Shown here one piece after another: positions 1-7,559 of a DNA stretch of 64,000 nucleotides (positions within the stretch are counted from its first letter, which is position 1; each line of letters begins with the position of its first letter). The translations under genes were made by a program, and so were the position numbers. This DNA comes from Streptomyces cathayae (GTDB lineage: Bacteria > Actinomycetota > Actinomycetes > Streptomycetales > Streptomycetaceae). The stretch covers positions 6,714,501 through 6,778,500 of the forward strand of contig NZ_CP121682.1 of NCBI RefSeq assembly GCF_029760955.1, written 5' to 3'. The notes beneath the pieces were generated by a model. It was not told the DNA's origin. It saw only the letters and a program-made list of their open reading frames with translations, and made no database searches.

Positions 1-2
1 CC

Positions 3-449
3 GCCGGGCAGATCCTCTACGTCGACACGGACCCGCGCCGGGCCGACACCGCCGTCTTCGTGGAGCACTACGGCCAGGACCTGCTGGAGCGGTCGGCGAA
101 CTGCGTGGTGGTGGCGGGCAAGCGCGGAGGCGGGACCACCCTCGCCGCATGCGTCGTCCTGTCCACCACCCGGGCCGACGTCAACGGGGTCGTGCGCCGC
201 CGGCTCGGCGCCCGCAAGGCGTCGTTCGCCCCGATGGACACGGCCACGGGGGAGACCGGCATGGAGTACGGGGGCATCACCCCGATCGGGCTCCCGGCCG
301 ACTGGCCGGTGCTGGTGGACGCGGCCGTCGTCGACCTGCCGTACGTGCTGGTCGGCAGCGGGCGCCGCCGGGGCAAACTCCTCGTGCCGGGCAAGGCCTT
401 CGCCGAACTGCCGGGCGCGGTCGTGCTGGAGGGCCTGGGGGTGGCCTGA
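3..449 (+). CDS. YbaK/EbsC-type aminoacyl-tRNA deacylase, partial (5' end outside window)
   Basis: The reading frame is open from the left edge of the window, so the true start lies upstream. The visible C-terminal 148 residues contain the family pattern of a Lys-Arg-Gly-Gly loop (VVAGKRGG), a VNGVVRRRLGARKASFAP segment and a terminal glycine-rich ITPIGLP / VLVGSGRRRGKL core, typical of YbaK/ProX-type editing domains that hydrolyse mischarged tRNA. The protein would be cytosolic and stand-alone. No neighbour helps to define its substrate. Assignment to the family is fairly sure; the substrate (Cys-, Pro- or other mischarged tRNA) is not visible. Confidence 0.75.
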   Translation, partial: AGQILYVDTDPRRADTAVFVEHYGQDLLERSANCVVVAGKRGGGTTLAACVVLSTTRADVNGVVRRRLGARKASFAPMDTATGETGMEYGGITPIGLPADWPVLVDAAVVDLPYVLVGSGRRRGKLLVPGKAFAELPGAVVLEGLGVA

Positions 450-494
450 ACGGGGGCGTAGCGGCCCGGCCCGGGCGGAGCAGGGGTGCCGCGG

Positions 495-1520
495 TCACGC
501 CGTCGCGTGGTGGGCCAGGGGCAGGTGCGGGTCCCGCTCGCCGGGGACGGGTTCCGGGTCGGCGTGGACCAGGGCCGCGGTCAGCCGGGGCACGGCGTGC
601 AGCAGGGCGTGCTCGGCGTCGACCGCGATGCGGTGGGCCTCCCGCACCGTCGCCCCGCCGTCCACCACCACCGCCACCTCGGCGCGCAGCCGGTGCCCGA
701 TCCAGCGCAGCCTCAGCTCGCCCACGCCGCGTACCCCGGGGACCCGGGTCAGTGCCTGCTCCGCCCGGTCCACCAGCGCCGGGTCGACGGCGTCCATCAC
801 CCGCCGGAACACCTCCCGCGCGGCGTCCCGCAGCACCAGGGCGATCACCGCGGTGATCACCAGTCCCACGACCGGGTCCGCGAACTGCCACCCCAGAGCC
901 GATCCGCCGGCCCCCAGTAGCACGGCGAGTGAGGTGAACCCGTCCGTCCGGGCGTGCAGCCCGTCGGCGACCAGCGCGGCCGAGCCGATGGCACGGCCGA
1001 CCCGGATGCGGTAACGGGCCACCCACTCGTTGCCCGCGCACCCGGCGAGTGCGGCCGCGGCGACCGCCGGAACGTGGTCCACGGGACGCGGGTCGAGCAG
1101 CCGGTCCACCGCCGTCCAGCCGGTGAACACCGCGGAGGCGGCGATCGTCAGCACGATCGCGATGCCGGCCAGGTCCTCGGCCCGGCCGTAGCCGTAGGTG
1201 AAACGGCGGGTGGCGGCGCGCCGGCCCAGCACGAAGGCGAGGGCGAGCGGTACGGCGGTCAGCGCGTCCGCGGTGTTGTGCACCGTGTCGCCGAGCAGCG
1301 CGACCGAACCCGAGACGGCCACCACGACCGCCTGGGCCAGCGCCGTCACACCGAGCACCGCCAGCGAGATCCACAGCGCCCGCAGGCCGCGGGCCGAGGA
1401 CTCGAGGGCGGAGTCGAGCTTGTCCGCGGTCTCGTGGGAGTGCGGGGCGAGCAGGTGGCGGAGGCGGTGGCGCGGGGACGTTCCGGGGTGCGGGTGCTTG
1501 TGCTCGTACCGGGCGCACAT
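495..1520 (-). CDS. Cation diffusion facilitator (CDF) family metal efflux transporter
   Basis: The 341-residue protein has a His-rich N-terminus (HKHPHPG, HSHE), several hydrophobic membrane segments and a cytoplasmic C-terminal domain, the standard CDF layout. The two metal-site motifs are visible in membrane helices as GDTVHNTADAL and DGLHARTDGF (HxxxD type). It should export a divalent metal such as Zn2+ by proton antiport. The ATG start at 1520 has a purine-rich site upstream. The gene is divergent from an ArsR-family regulator only 61 bp away, which suggests metal-responsive control. Which metal it exports cannot be read from the sequence. Confidence 0.88.
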   Translation of the reverse strand: MCARYEHKHPHPGTSPRHRLRHLLAPHSHETADKLDSALESSARGLRALWISLAVLGVTALAQAVVVAVSGSVALLGDTVHNTADALTAVPLALAFVLGRRAATRRFTYGYGRAEDLAGIAIVLTIAASAVFTGWTAVDRLLDPRPVDHVPAVAAAALAGCAGNEWVARYRIRVGRAIGSAALVADGLHARTDGFTSLAVLLGAGGSALGWQFADPVVGLVITAVIALVLRDAAREVFRRVMDAVDPALVDRAEQALTRVPGVRGVGELRLRWIGHRLRAEVAVVVDGGATVREAHRIAVDAEHALLHAVPRLTAALVHADPEPVPGERDPHLPLAHHATA

Positions 1521-1575
1521 GGGGATCCCCTTCCGGTGGGCGGGGTGGACGCGGTGCCGCCCAGGGGGCCATTAT

Positions 1576-1591
1576 GTGCGTATGAGCGCAC
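1576..1591. promoter_or_regulatory. Candidate ArsR-family operator between CDF gene and arsR-type gene
   Basis: An inverted repeat GTGCG-TATGAG-CGCAC overlaps the start codon of the regulator gene and lies 56 bp from the start of the divergent CDF gene. Such a position suits autorepression by an ArsR/SmtB protein. The arms are short, so this is an inference from position plus symmetry. Confidence 0.4.
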
Positions 1592-1941
1592 GCATGCACC
1601 TGTCACCTGCGCACGATGCGCACCCACGCATCCCCGGCGACCGGCGGTTCGCGCTCGCGGCGGAACTCCTCGCCCTGCTCGGTGACCGCACCCGGCTGAC
1701 CCTGCTGCACGCCCTGAGCGGCGGCGAGGCCGACGTCAGCACGCTCACCGAGGCGTGCGGGGCGGCGCGACCCGCGGTCAGCCAGCACCTGGCACGGCTG
1801 CGCCTCGCGGGACTGGTGGACACGCGGAAGGAGGGCCGCAGGGTCATCTACTCACTGCGCGACGGACATCCGCGCCGACTGGTGGACGAGGCGCTGAACG
1901 TGGCCGGCCACCGGATCGGCGGCCGTCCCCCGCACGACTGA
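1582..1941 (+). CDS. ArsR/SmtB-family metal-responsive repressor
   Basis: The 119-residue protein is a winged helix: LAALLGDRTRLTLLHAL, then the recognition helix region RPAVSQHLARLRLAGLVDTRKEGRRVIYSL. This is diagnostic of ArsR/SmtB repressors, which leave DNA when they bind metal or another inducer. His and Cys residues near the N-terminus (HLSPAHDAH) and in the TEACGAA helix could be ligands. ATG 1582 is chosen because it precedes the conserved domain by the usual distance; GTG 1576 and ATG 1594 are alternatives. Divergence from a CDF exporter makes repression of that exporter its likely role. Confidence 0.85.
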   Translation: MSARMHLSPAHDAHPRIPGDRRFALAAELLALLGDRTRLTLLHALSGGEADVSTLTEACGAARPAVSQHLARLRLAGLVDTRKEGRRVIYSLRDGHPRRLVDEALNVAGHRIGGRPPHD

Positions 1942-2087
1942 CGGCAGCAGCGGGTCCGGACCCCCGTGCCGTGCACACCGGCCCGGGCCGACGGGTTCCG
2001 CGCCGGGCCCCGCCGCGCGCAAAAGGGGCACACTGGCAGGAGAGGGATGTGCAGTGTGGCAGTGCACGTTCACTGGAGGTGATCCGG

Positions 2088-3002
2088 ATGCCCAGGACCC
2101 GGTCGCATTCGCGGTACGCCCCGGACCGGGGCCTCACCACCCGCATGGTGACGACGATGTTCCTGATCGGGCTGCTCTACGTCGTCTTCGTCGGGGTTCT
2201 GCTGGCCCTCGTGAAGAACGCGTGGCCCGTCATCCTGCTGTTCGCGGGCATCCTGTTCGTCGCGCAGTTCTGGTTCAGCGACCGGATCGCGGCCTTCAGC
2301 ATGGGGGCGCGCGAGGTGACCCCCGAGCAGGCTCCCGGGCTGCACGGTTCCGTGGACCGCATCTGCGCCCTCGCCGACATCCCCAAGCCGCGGGTGGCGA
2401 TCGCCGACAGCGACCTGCCGAACGCCTTCGCCACCGGCCGCAACGAGAGAACGGCCCTGGTGTGCGTCACCACGGGTCTGCTCCGCCGCCTGGAACCGGA
2501 GGAACTGGAGGGCGTCCTCGCCCATGAGCTGTCGCACGTCGCCCACCGGGACGTCGCCGTGATGACCATCGCCTCGTTCCTGGGCGTCCTGGCCGGCTTC
2601 ATGACCCGCGCCGCGCTCTACACCGGCCTCGGCCGCACCAGCCGCGACAGCACCACCGCCCTCGTGGCGGTCCTGATCCCCCTGGTCAGCGCCGTCGTGT
2701 ACGTGATCAGCTTCCTGCTGACCCGGCTGCTGTCCCGCTACCGCGAACTGTCCGCCGACCGCTCCGCCGCGCTGCTCACCGGCCGTCCGTCCGCACTCGC
2801 GTCCGCGCTCACCAAGGTGACCGGAGAGATGGCGAGGATCCCGACGAAGGACCTTCGCCGGGCGGAGCCGTTCAACGCCTTCTGGTTCGCACCGGCCTTC
2901 TCCTCCCGGGAGAGCCTGAGCCGGCTGCTCTCCTCCCACCCCACCCTCGAACAGCGCCTCGACCAGCTCGGCCGGATCTCGGCCCAGCTCGGCCGGGCAT
3001 GA
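2088..3002 (+). CDS. htpX: HtpX-like zinc-dependent membrane protease (M48 family)
   Basis: The 304-residue protein has two N-terminal membrane helices (residues about 22-65), the zinc motif HELSH with the downstream Glu-containing helix RELSADRSA, and two further hydrophobic segments between them, as in HtpX. It is an integral membrane metalloprotease for quality control of membrane proteins, active site facing the cytoplasm. ATG 2088 is preceded by GGAGGTG at the ideal distance. pspAB follows after 30 bp in the same direction, a pairing known in actinobacteria and consistent with an envelope-stress operon. Confidence 0.93.
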   Translation: MPRTRSHSRYAPDRGLTTRMVTTMFLIGLLYVVFVGVLLALVKNAWPVILLFAGILFVAQFWFSDRIAAFSMGAREVTPEQAPGLHGSVDRICALADIPKPRVAIADSDLPNAFATGRNERTALVCVTTGLLRRLEPEELEGVLAHELSHVAHRDVAVMTIASFLGVLAGFMTRAALYTGLGRTSRDSTTALVAVLIPLVSAVVYVISFLLTRLLSRYRELSADRSAALLTGRPSALASALTKVTGEMARIPTKDLRRAEPFNAFWFAPAFSSRESLSRLLSSHPTLEQRLDQLGRISAQLGRA

Positions 3003-3032
3003 CGATCCGACGAACCATGGAGGTGCCGTGCC

Positions 3033-3635
3033 GTGGGACTCCTCGACACCATCCTCGGCCGCAGCAAGCCGGTGCGCCCGGACCTCGACCAGCTCTTCAG
3101 CCTGCCCTCGGCCGCGATCACCGTGCAGGCGGGGGCGGGGTTCACCCCGACCGGGAGCGGATCGGTCTGCTTCGCGAGCGTGGAGGGCGGCGCGTTCGAC
3201 CGGCTCCGGCAGGAGGTACGGGACCTGCTCGACGCCGACACCGGCCGGGGCGGCACACCCGTCGAGTACACCAGGGACGCGTACGGGTACACATGGATCC
3301 TCGTCCATCACCCCGCCGACGACACCGCCTCACTGGTCAACGACCTGCACGCCGTCAACACGCTCCTCCAGGACGCGGGCTTCGGCCCGCAACTCCTCTG
3401 CTCCCTGGTCGGGTTCCGGGCCACAACGGACCCTCGGGTCCTGGCGCTGGTCTATCTCTACAAGCGCGGTACCTTCTACCCCTTCGCGCCGCTCCCCGAC
3501 GGCACGGAGCGGCGCGACAACGCGTTGGAACTCCAGATCAGGGCGCTCCTCGCGGACGACCTGCGCATCGAGGACGATCTGGCCCGCTGGTTCCCGGTGT
3601 GGGGCGCCCCGGGTCTCACCGGGCCCCGGCCCTGA
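3033..3635 (+). CDS. pspAB: PspA-associated protein PspAB
   Basis: The 200-residue soluble protein begins MGLLDTILGRSKPV and continues with LDQLFSLPSAAITVQ, a signature I recognise from the actinobacterial PspA-associated PspAB family. No membrane segment or catalytic motif is evident. It starts with GTG 30 bp downstream of htpX, with AGGTG upstream, so the two are probably cotranscribed. Its role is inferred to be in envelope stress together with PspA and HtpX; no PspA gene lies in this window. Confidence 0.8.
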   Translation: MGLLDTILGRSKPVRPDLDQLFSLPSAAITVQAGAGFTPTGSGSVCFASVEGGAFDRLRQEVRDLLDADTGRGGTPVEYTRDAYGYTWILVHHPADDTASLVNDLHAVNTLLQDAGFGPQLLCSLVGFRATTDPRVLALVYLYKRGTFYPFAPLPDGTERRDNALELQIRALLADDLRIEDDLARWFPVWGAPGLTGPRP

Positions 3636-3664
3636 GGCCCGGGGCCAGTGAAGCCCGACTCCGG

Positions 3665-4072
3665 CTAGCCCAGGCGCGGTATCTCGATCGCCGGGCAGCG
3701 GTCCATCACCATGTCCAGGCCCGCCGCGCGGGTCCGCTCGTAGGCCGTCTCGTCGACGACGTCCAGCTGGAACCACACCGCCTTGGCGCCCTTGGCGACG
3801 GCCTCGTCCGCCACCGCTCCGGCCAGTTCGCCGTTCACGAACACGTCGACGACGTCCACCTCGAAGGGGATGTCCGCGAGCGAGGCGTACCCCTGCTCGC
3901 CGTGCACCGTCTCGGCCTTCGGATGCACCGGCACCACCCGCTTGCCGAAGCGCTGCAGCACCTGGGCGACGCCGTACGCCGCGCGCTGCCGGTTCGACGA
4001 CAGGCCCACCACGGCCCAGGTGTCGCCCAGCCCGGTGAGGATCTTGCGGACCGTTGCCTCGTCGCCGTACAC
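3665..4072 (-). CDS. CoA-binding domain protein (YccU-like)
   Basis: The 135-residue protein is a single Rossmann-type CoA-binding domain: TWAVVGLSSNRQRAAYGVAQVLQRFGKRVVPVHP, then DVVDVFVN and the C-terminal VWFQLDVV...MDRCPAIE. It matches the small stand-alone YccU family related to succinyl-CoA synthetase alpha domains. Its biological ligand is undefined. The GTG start at 4072 is fixed by an AGGAGG sequence about 8 nt upstream on the minus strand. The frame stays open far upstream, but those codons lie over the opposite-strand gene and are not part of the protein. Confidence 0.85.
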   Translation of the reverse strand: MYGDEATVRKILTGLGDTWAVVGLSSNRQRAAYGVAQVLQRFGKRVVPVHPKAETVHGEQGYASLADIPFEVDVVDVFVNGELAGAVADEAVAKGAKAVWFQLDVVDETAYERTRAAGLDMVMDRCPAIEIPRLG

Positions 4073-4225
4073 CGTCAGGCCTCCTGAAGGGTCGTGGAAG
4101 AGCAGTTGCTCCGATGCTCCGACAACGGCCGAGTGGGTGCGGAGATTCCCGGCTCGGAACCGCGGCAGCCCCGAAAAGCGTGCGAGATGCCTGCGCGGGC
4201 CCGCTTGTGCGCCTACGCTCGCCTC

Positions 4226-4951
4226 GTGCTGCGCATCACCGACGCCCGGACCGGCGAACCCGTGGACGCCACCCCCGCCCGGCGGGGCCTCACCCGCGTC
4301 GAGGCCCACACGCGCGGATTCGATCCGACGAACCTGAGAGTGCTGCTCGTCGCCGACCTGCTCGTACGTGCCCTGGAACTCGGCGGCACCCCGGTGTGGG
4401 CGCTGCTCGTGGGCGAACGGGACCTGCCCGAACTGCGCGCGGCGGGCGCGGCCCTCGGCGTACGGCCCTTCGAGGACAGCCGGGACGCCGGCACGGGATT
4501 GGGCGAGGCCCAGGTCCTGCATGTGGTGAGCGAGGGCGGCGGGACACCCGACGGGGTCCGGGTCGCCGTCGCGCCCGTCCGTCCAAAGGCCCCCGGCGTG
4601 TCGGACGGCACCGACCCGACCGTTCTGCGTCTGGCCCTGCTCGCGCACCCCAGGAGCAGTCCGCTGCGGCTCGACCCGGCCGCCCTGGACGACGCCGCCG
4701 GCACCCTCGCGCGCTGGCGCGGCGCGGTCGCCGCCTGGGCGCACCGGCCCTCGCGGCCCGTCCCCGACGCGGTGCGCGCGGACCTGCGCACCGCCTGGGA
4801 GGACGACCTGGACACGGCCGGCGTCCTCCGGGTGCTGCGGGACGTGGAGACCGCACCGGACCTGCCGGACGGCGCCCGCTTCGAGACGTACGCCTACGCG
4901 GACCGGCTGCTCGGCCTCGACCTCGCCCGAGACCTGGGATCCCCGGCGTGA
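4226..4951 (+). CDS. Conserved hypothetical protein, possible CysRS/MshC-like remnant domain
   Basis: The 241-residue protein is not firmly recognised. Its N-terminal part (MLRITDARTGEPV, then ADLLVRALELGGTPVWALL) resembles the first Rossmann segment of cysteinyl-tRNA synthetase and MshC. The HIGH and KMSKS motifs needed for adenylation are absent, so catalysis of that kind is not expected. The C-terminal half is helical (AWAHRPSRPVPDAVRADLRTA), like the anticodon-side helices of those enzymes. GTG 4226 is chosen as the start; an ATG at 4187 is possible. The stop overlaps the next gene by 4 nt (GTGA), suggesting translational coupling. Confidence 0.6.
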   Translation: MLRITDARTGEPVDATPARRGLTRVEAHTRGFDPTNLRVLLVADLLVRALELGGTPVWALLVGERDLPELRAAGAALGVRPFEDSRDAGTGLGEAQVLHVVSEGGGTPDGVRVAVAPVRPKAPGVSDGTDPTVLRLALLAHPRSSPLRLDPAALDDAAGTLARWRGAVAAWAHRPSRPVPDAVRADLRTAWEDDLDTAGVLRVLRDVETAPDLPDGARFETYAYADRLLGLDLARDLGSPA

Positions 4952-5514
4952 GCGGGGCGGCGGGGGCGAGCGGGATGACCGGGCGCACCGGCGCGGGACG
5001 GGAGCGGCGGCTGGTCGTCCTGCGGCACGCCAAGTCCGCCTGGCCCGACGGCGTCGCCGACCGGGACCGCCCGCTGGCCGCGCGCGGCCGCCGGGACGCG
5101 CCCGCCGCCGGACGCGCGATCGCCGGGACCGTCGGCCTGCCCGGTCTCGTGCTGTGCTCCACCGCCGTCCGCACCCGCGAGACCTGGGAGCTGGCGGCGG
5201 CGCAGTGGGACACCTCCGTGCCGGTCCGGCACGAACCAAGGCTGTACGCCGCCGACGCCCCCGCGCTCCTGGCCGTGCTGCACGAGGTGCCCGCCGATAT
5301 CGGCACCCTGCTGCTGATCGGCCACAACCCGGGCCTGGCCGACCTCGTCCTGACCCTGGCCGGCGACGGCGTGGACGACACGCTCGACCGGGTCCGCACC
5401 AAGTTCCCGACCTCCGCGATCGCCGTGCTGTCCTGGCGTGGTGCCGGCTGGCCGGACCTCGTCCCCGGCACCGCCCTGCTGACCGCCATGACCGTGCCCC
5501 GGGGCGCCGCATAG
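4948..5514 (+). CDS. SixA-type histidine phosphatase family protein
   Basis: The 188-residue protein has the RHG motif of the histidine phosphatase superfamily (LVVLRHAKSAW, phospho-accepting His), the second Arg in STAVRTRETWE, and a second His in LLIGHNPGLADL. This small branch resembles SixA/phosphohistidine phosphatases. It is cytosolic with no signal peptide. The GTG start overlaps the upstream stop codon; ATG 4975 is an alternative. Its substrate is unknown. Confidence 0.85.
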   Translation: MSGAAGASGMTGRTGAGRERRLVVLRHAKSAWPDGVADRDRPLAARGRRDAPAAGRAIAGTVGLPGLVLCSTAVRTRETWELAAAQWDTSVPVRHEPRLYAADAPALLAVLHEVPADIGTLLLIGHNPGLADLVLTLAGDGVDDTLDRVRTKFPTSAIAVLSWRGAGWPDLVPGTALLTAMTVPRGAA

Positions 5515-5523
5515 GCTGGCCGG

Positions 5524-6150
5524 ATGCAGGACGAGTACCGCACCGTCGCCCGCGCGGGTGTGCACGAGACCGAGATCAACCGCTCCCGCTTCCTGTGCGC
5601 CCTCGCCCCGGCGGCCACCGAGCAGGAGGCGCAGGAGTTCATCGCCGGCGTCCGCAAGGAGCACGCCGCCGCCACCCACAACTGCTGGGCGTACGTCATC
5701 GGCGCGGACGCCTCCGTCCAGAAGGCCAGCGACGACGGGGAACCCGGCGGCACCGCGGGCGTCCCCATGCTCCAGATGCTGCTGCGCCGTGACATGCGGT
5801 ACGTCGTCGCGGTCGTCACCCGCTACTACGGCGGCGTCAAGCTCGGCGCGGGCGGGCTGATCCGCGCCTACGGCGGCGCCGTCGGCGAGGCACTGGACGA
5901 CGTCGGCACGCTCACCCGCCGCCGGTTCCGGCTGGCCACGGTGACGGTCGACCACCAGCGGGCCGGCAAGATCCAGAACGACCTGCGCTCCACGGGGCGC
6001 ACGGTGCGGGACGTGCGCTACGCCGAGGCGGTCACGATCGAGATCGGCCTCCCCGACTCCGACGTCGTCGCCTTCCGGTCCTGGCTCGCGGACGCGACCG
6101 CCGGAACCGCCCGCCTCGAACTGGGCGGCGAGGCATACGGGGACGCGTGA
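5524..6150 (+). CDS. YigZ/IMPACT family protein
   Basis: The 208-residue protein shows the UPF0029/IMPACT N-terminal domain: the NRSRFLCALAP start, the THNCWAYVIG segment, DDGEPGGTAGVPML and YYGGVKLGAGGLIRAY. The DUF1949 C-terminal domain begins at about residue 140. Bacterial YigZ is linked to translation control, though its reaction is unsettled. ATG 5524 follows the upstream phosphatase gene by 9 bp, so the 4226-6150 genes are likely one transcript. Confidence 0.92.
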   Translation: MQDEYRTVARAGVHETEINRSRFLCALAPAATEQEAQEFIAGVRKEHAAATHNCWAYVIGADASVQKASDDGEPGGTAGVPMLQMLLRRDMRYVVAVVTRYYGGVKLGAGGLIRAYGGAVGEALDDVGTLTRRRFRLATVTVDHQRAGKIQNDLRSTGRTVRDVRYAEAVTIEIGLPDSDVVAFRSWLADATAGTARLELGGEAYGDA

Positions 6151-7105
6151 CCACCGCCGGGTCGCCTGAGAGGGACTCCGTTTCGCTGAGGAAGTGAGGG
6201 GACACGGCGCGCGGGCCGGTCTGGATGCTCAAGGCGGAGAGCCGTACCGGGCCGGGTGCGGAACCCGGCCCTGCGGACGCAGGGCCGGGGCCTGCCGGCA
6301 CGGCCGGCGTCCCGTGCTCCGCGCGTTCCGGCGTCGGCGGCGGCGCGGACGGACGGGAGCCGACGCGGGCGAAGACGGTGTCGGAAGTAACCCCTTTGCC
6401 GCAGTGTGCGGTGTCCGGTGTCCGACGGCGAGGGGCCGGCGGCCTCGTGGAGGGCGACGGCCTCGCTGACATCGGTGCTGCCCTGCTCCGCGGCGGCCTT
6501 GTCCACGAGGGGGGCCTGCCGCGAACCGTGCGTCGGCCGTGGCGGAGCCGGTTCGGCGCGGATGGATTCCGCCGCGGACTGCCCGGCCGCGCATGGGGGC
6601 GAGACCGGCACGGCGACCAGCACCGGAAGGCAGCGCAGCACGGAACCCGCTCCGTGGTGTGAAGAGGGCGCTGTCATCGTGAGGGCTCCATGAGGCGGTA
6701 CCGCATTCGGGAGTCACGGCAGGGCATACGGGCGGGGGTATGTGCTCGTGGGTCGTGAAGACGCCACTCGCGCCGGGGCGGCGGTGGTCCGAGGTGCCGC
6801 CCCGGCGAACGCCGAACCGCGTCCCGGCCGTGATCCGCCTCGACCTCGCGACAGGGCGGTGGGATCGACGGCGGGGCCGCCCGGGCCGAACCGTGCCGCA
6901 CGTCGGCGCGACTCGGGTCCGGCCGGGCGGCCGGGGCGCCGCTGAGGTCACGGCAGCGGTTCACCCCCGGGGTGTGAGGGCCGTCGGGCACGGAAGGCCG
7001 GACGACTGCGCCACCCTCAGGCTCCCTCCCGGGGCGGCGCAGTGCCCCGTCGCCTCCCCGTTCCGCGGTGGGGACGAAGGTCCGGCATGTGAGGCGCGTC
7101 ACTCC
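6151..7105. other. Gene-poor stretch between the YigZ gene and the sulfur locus
   Basis: No reading frame here has convincing domain content or family resemblance. A minus-strand frame starting near 6677 begins with a hydrophobic, signal-like stretch but soon turns into low-complexity Arg/Pro-rich sequence, so I do not call it. The terminator-like hairpin at 6264-6289 is the only clear element before the operators near 7109. Confidence 0.5.
6264..6289. terminator. GC-rich hairpin, probable terminator after the YigZ gene
   Basis: CCCGGCCCTGC (6264-6274) and GCAGGGCCGGG (6279-6289) form a perfect 11-bp stem with a GGAC loop. There is no U-tract, as is usual in Streptomyces. It lies 114 bp after the stop codon. 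Confidence 0.5.
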
Positions 7106-7108
7106 CAT

Positions 7109-7124
7109 ATACCCCCCGGGGCAT
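7109..7124. promoter_or_regulatory. CstR/CsoR-type operator copy 1, upstream of the sulfur operon
   Basis: ATACCCCCCGGGGCAT matches the G/C-tract operator recognised by CsoR-family repressors (ATACCCC-n2-GGGGTAT). It lies 47 bp upstream of copy 2 and about 80 bp upstream of the first rhodanese gene. Confidence 0.75.
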
Positions 7125-7155
7125 AAGCCGGGTCCTGTTACGGTTGAGCTCAGGC

Positions 7156-7171
7156 ATACCCCCCAGGGTAT
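7156..7171. promoter_or_regulatory. CstR/CsoR-type operator copy 2, upstream of the sulfur operon
   Basis: ATACCCCCCAGGGTAT, 31 bp before the first rhodanese start codon. The position is right for repressing transcription of the 7203-10400 operon. Confidence 0.8.
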
Positions 7172-7202
7172 TTCTGAAGGCAAGTGAGCAGGAGTTCCCC
7201 GC

Positions 7203-7559
7203 ATGGTTCCCGAGATCGACCAGCAGAGCTTCGCCGAGGCGCACGCGGCAGGCGCCCTCGTCGTCGACGTCCGCGACAGCGGCGAGTACCGGGCCGGTCA
7301 CGTCCCCGGCGCCCGGTCGGCACCGCTGCCCCATCTCCCCCTGATCCTCAGCGAGCTGTCCAAGGACCGCCGGGTCCACGTGATCTGCCAGAGCGGCGGC
7401 CGCAGCGCGCAGGCGACCTCCCTGCTCCGCGACCTGGGCTACGACGCCCACAGCGTCAGCGGCGGCACCGCCGCCTGGATCGAGGCCGGCCGCCCCGCGA
7501 TCACCGGTGCCGAGCCCGGCACCCGCACCGTCCCGACCACTTCCGAGGAGACGCGATGA
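7203..7559 (+). CDS. Single-domain rhodanese-like sulfurtransferase
   Basis: The 118-residue cytosolic protein is one rhodanese domain with active-site loop CQSGGRS (Cys nucleophile) and the usual DVRDSGEYRAGHVPGA strand-loop. It should carry sulfane sulfur on the Cys and pass it to or from low-molecular-weight persulfides or thioredoxin. It is the first gene after two CstR-type operators, and its stop overlaps the next start (ATGA), so it is coupled to the CstB-like gene. The C-terminal tail (GAEPGTRTVPTT) is disordered-looking. Confidence 0.93.
   Translation: MVPEIDQQSFAEAHAAGALVVDVRDSGEYRAGHVPGARSAPLPHLPLILSELSKDRRVHVICQSGGRSAQATSLLRDLGYDAHSVSGGTAAWIEAGRPAITGAEPGTRTVPTTSEETR

Noticed and set aside
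1198..1581. N-terminal extension of the ArsR frame
   Set aside because: The upstream codons overlap the divergent CDF gene and its promoter; the conserved ArsR domain starts after 1582.
6018..6677. Minus-strand frame with a hydrophobic signal-like start
   Set aside because: After about 50 residues it becomes Arg/Pro low complexity and overlaps the YigZ gene; no family resemblance in any frame.
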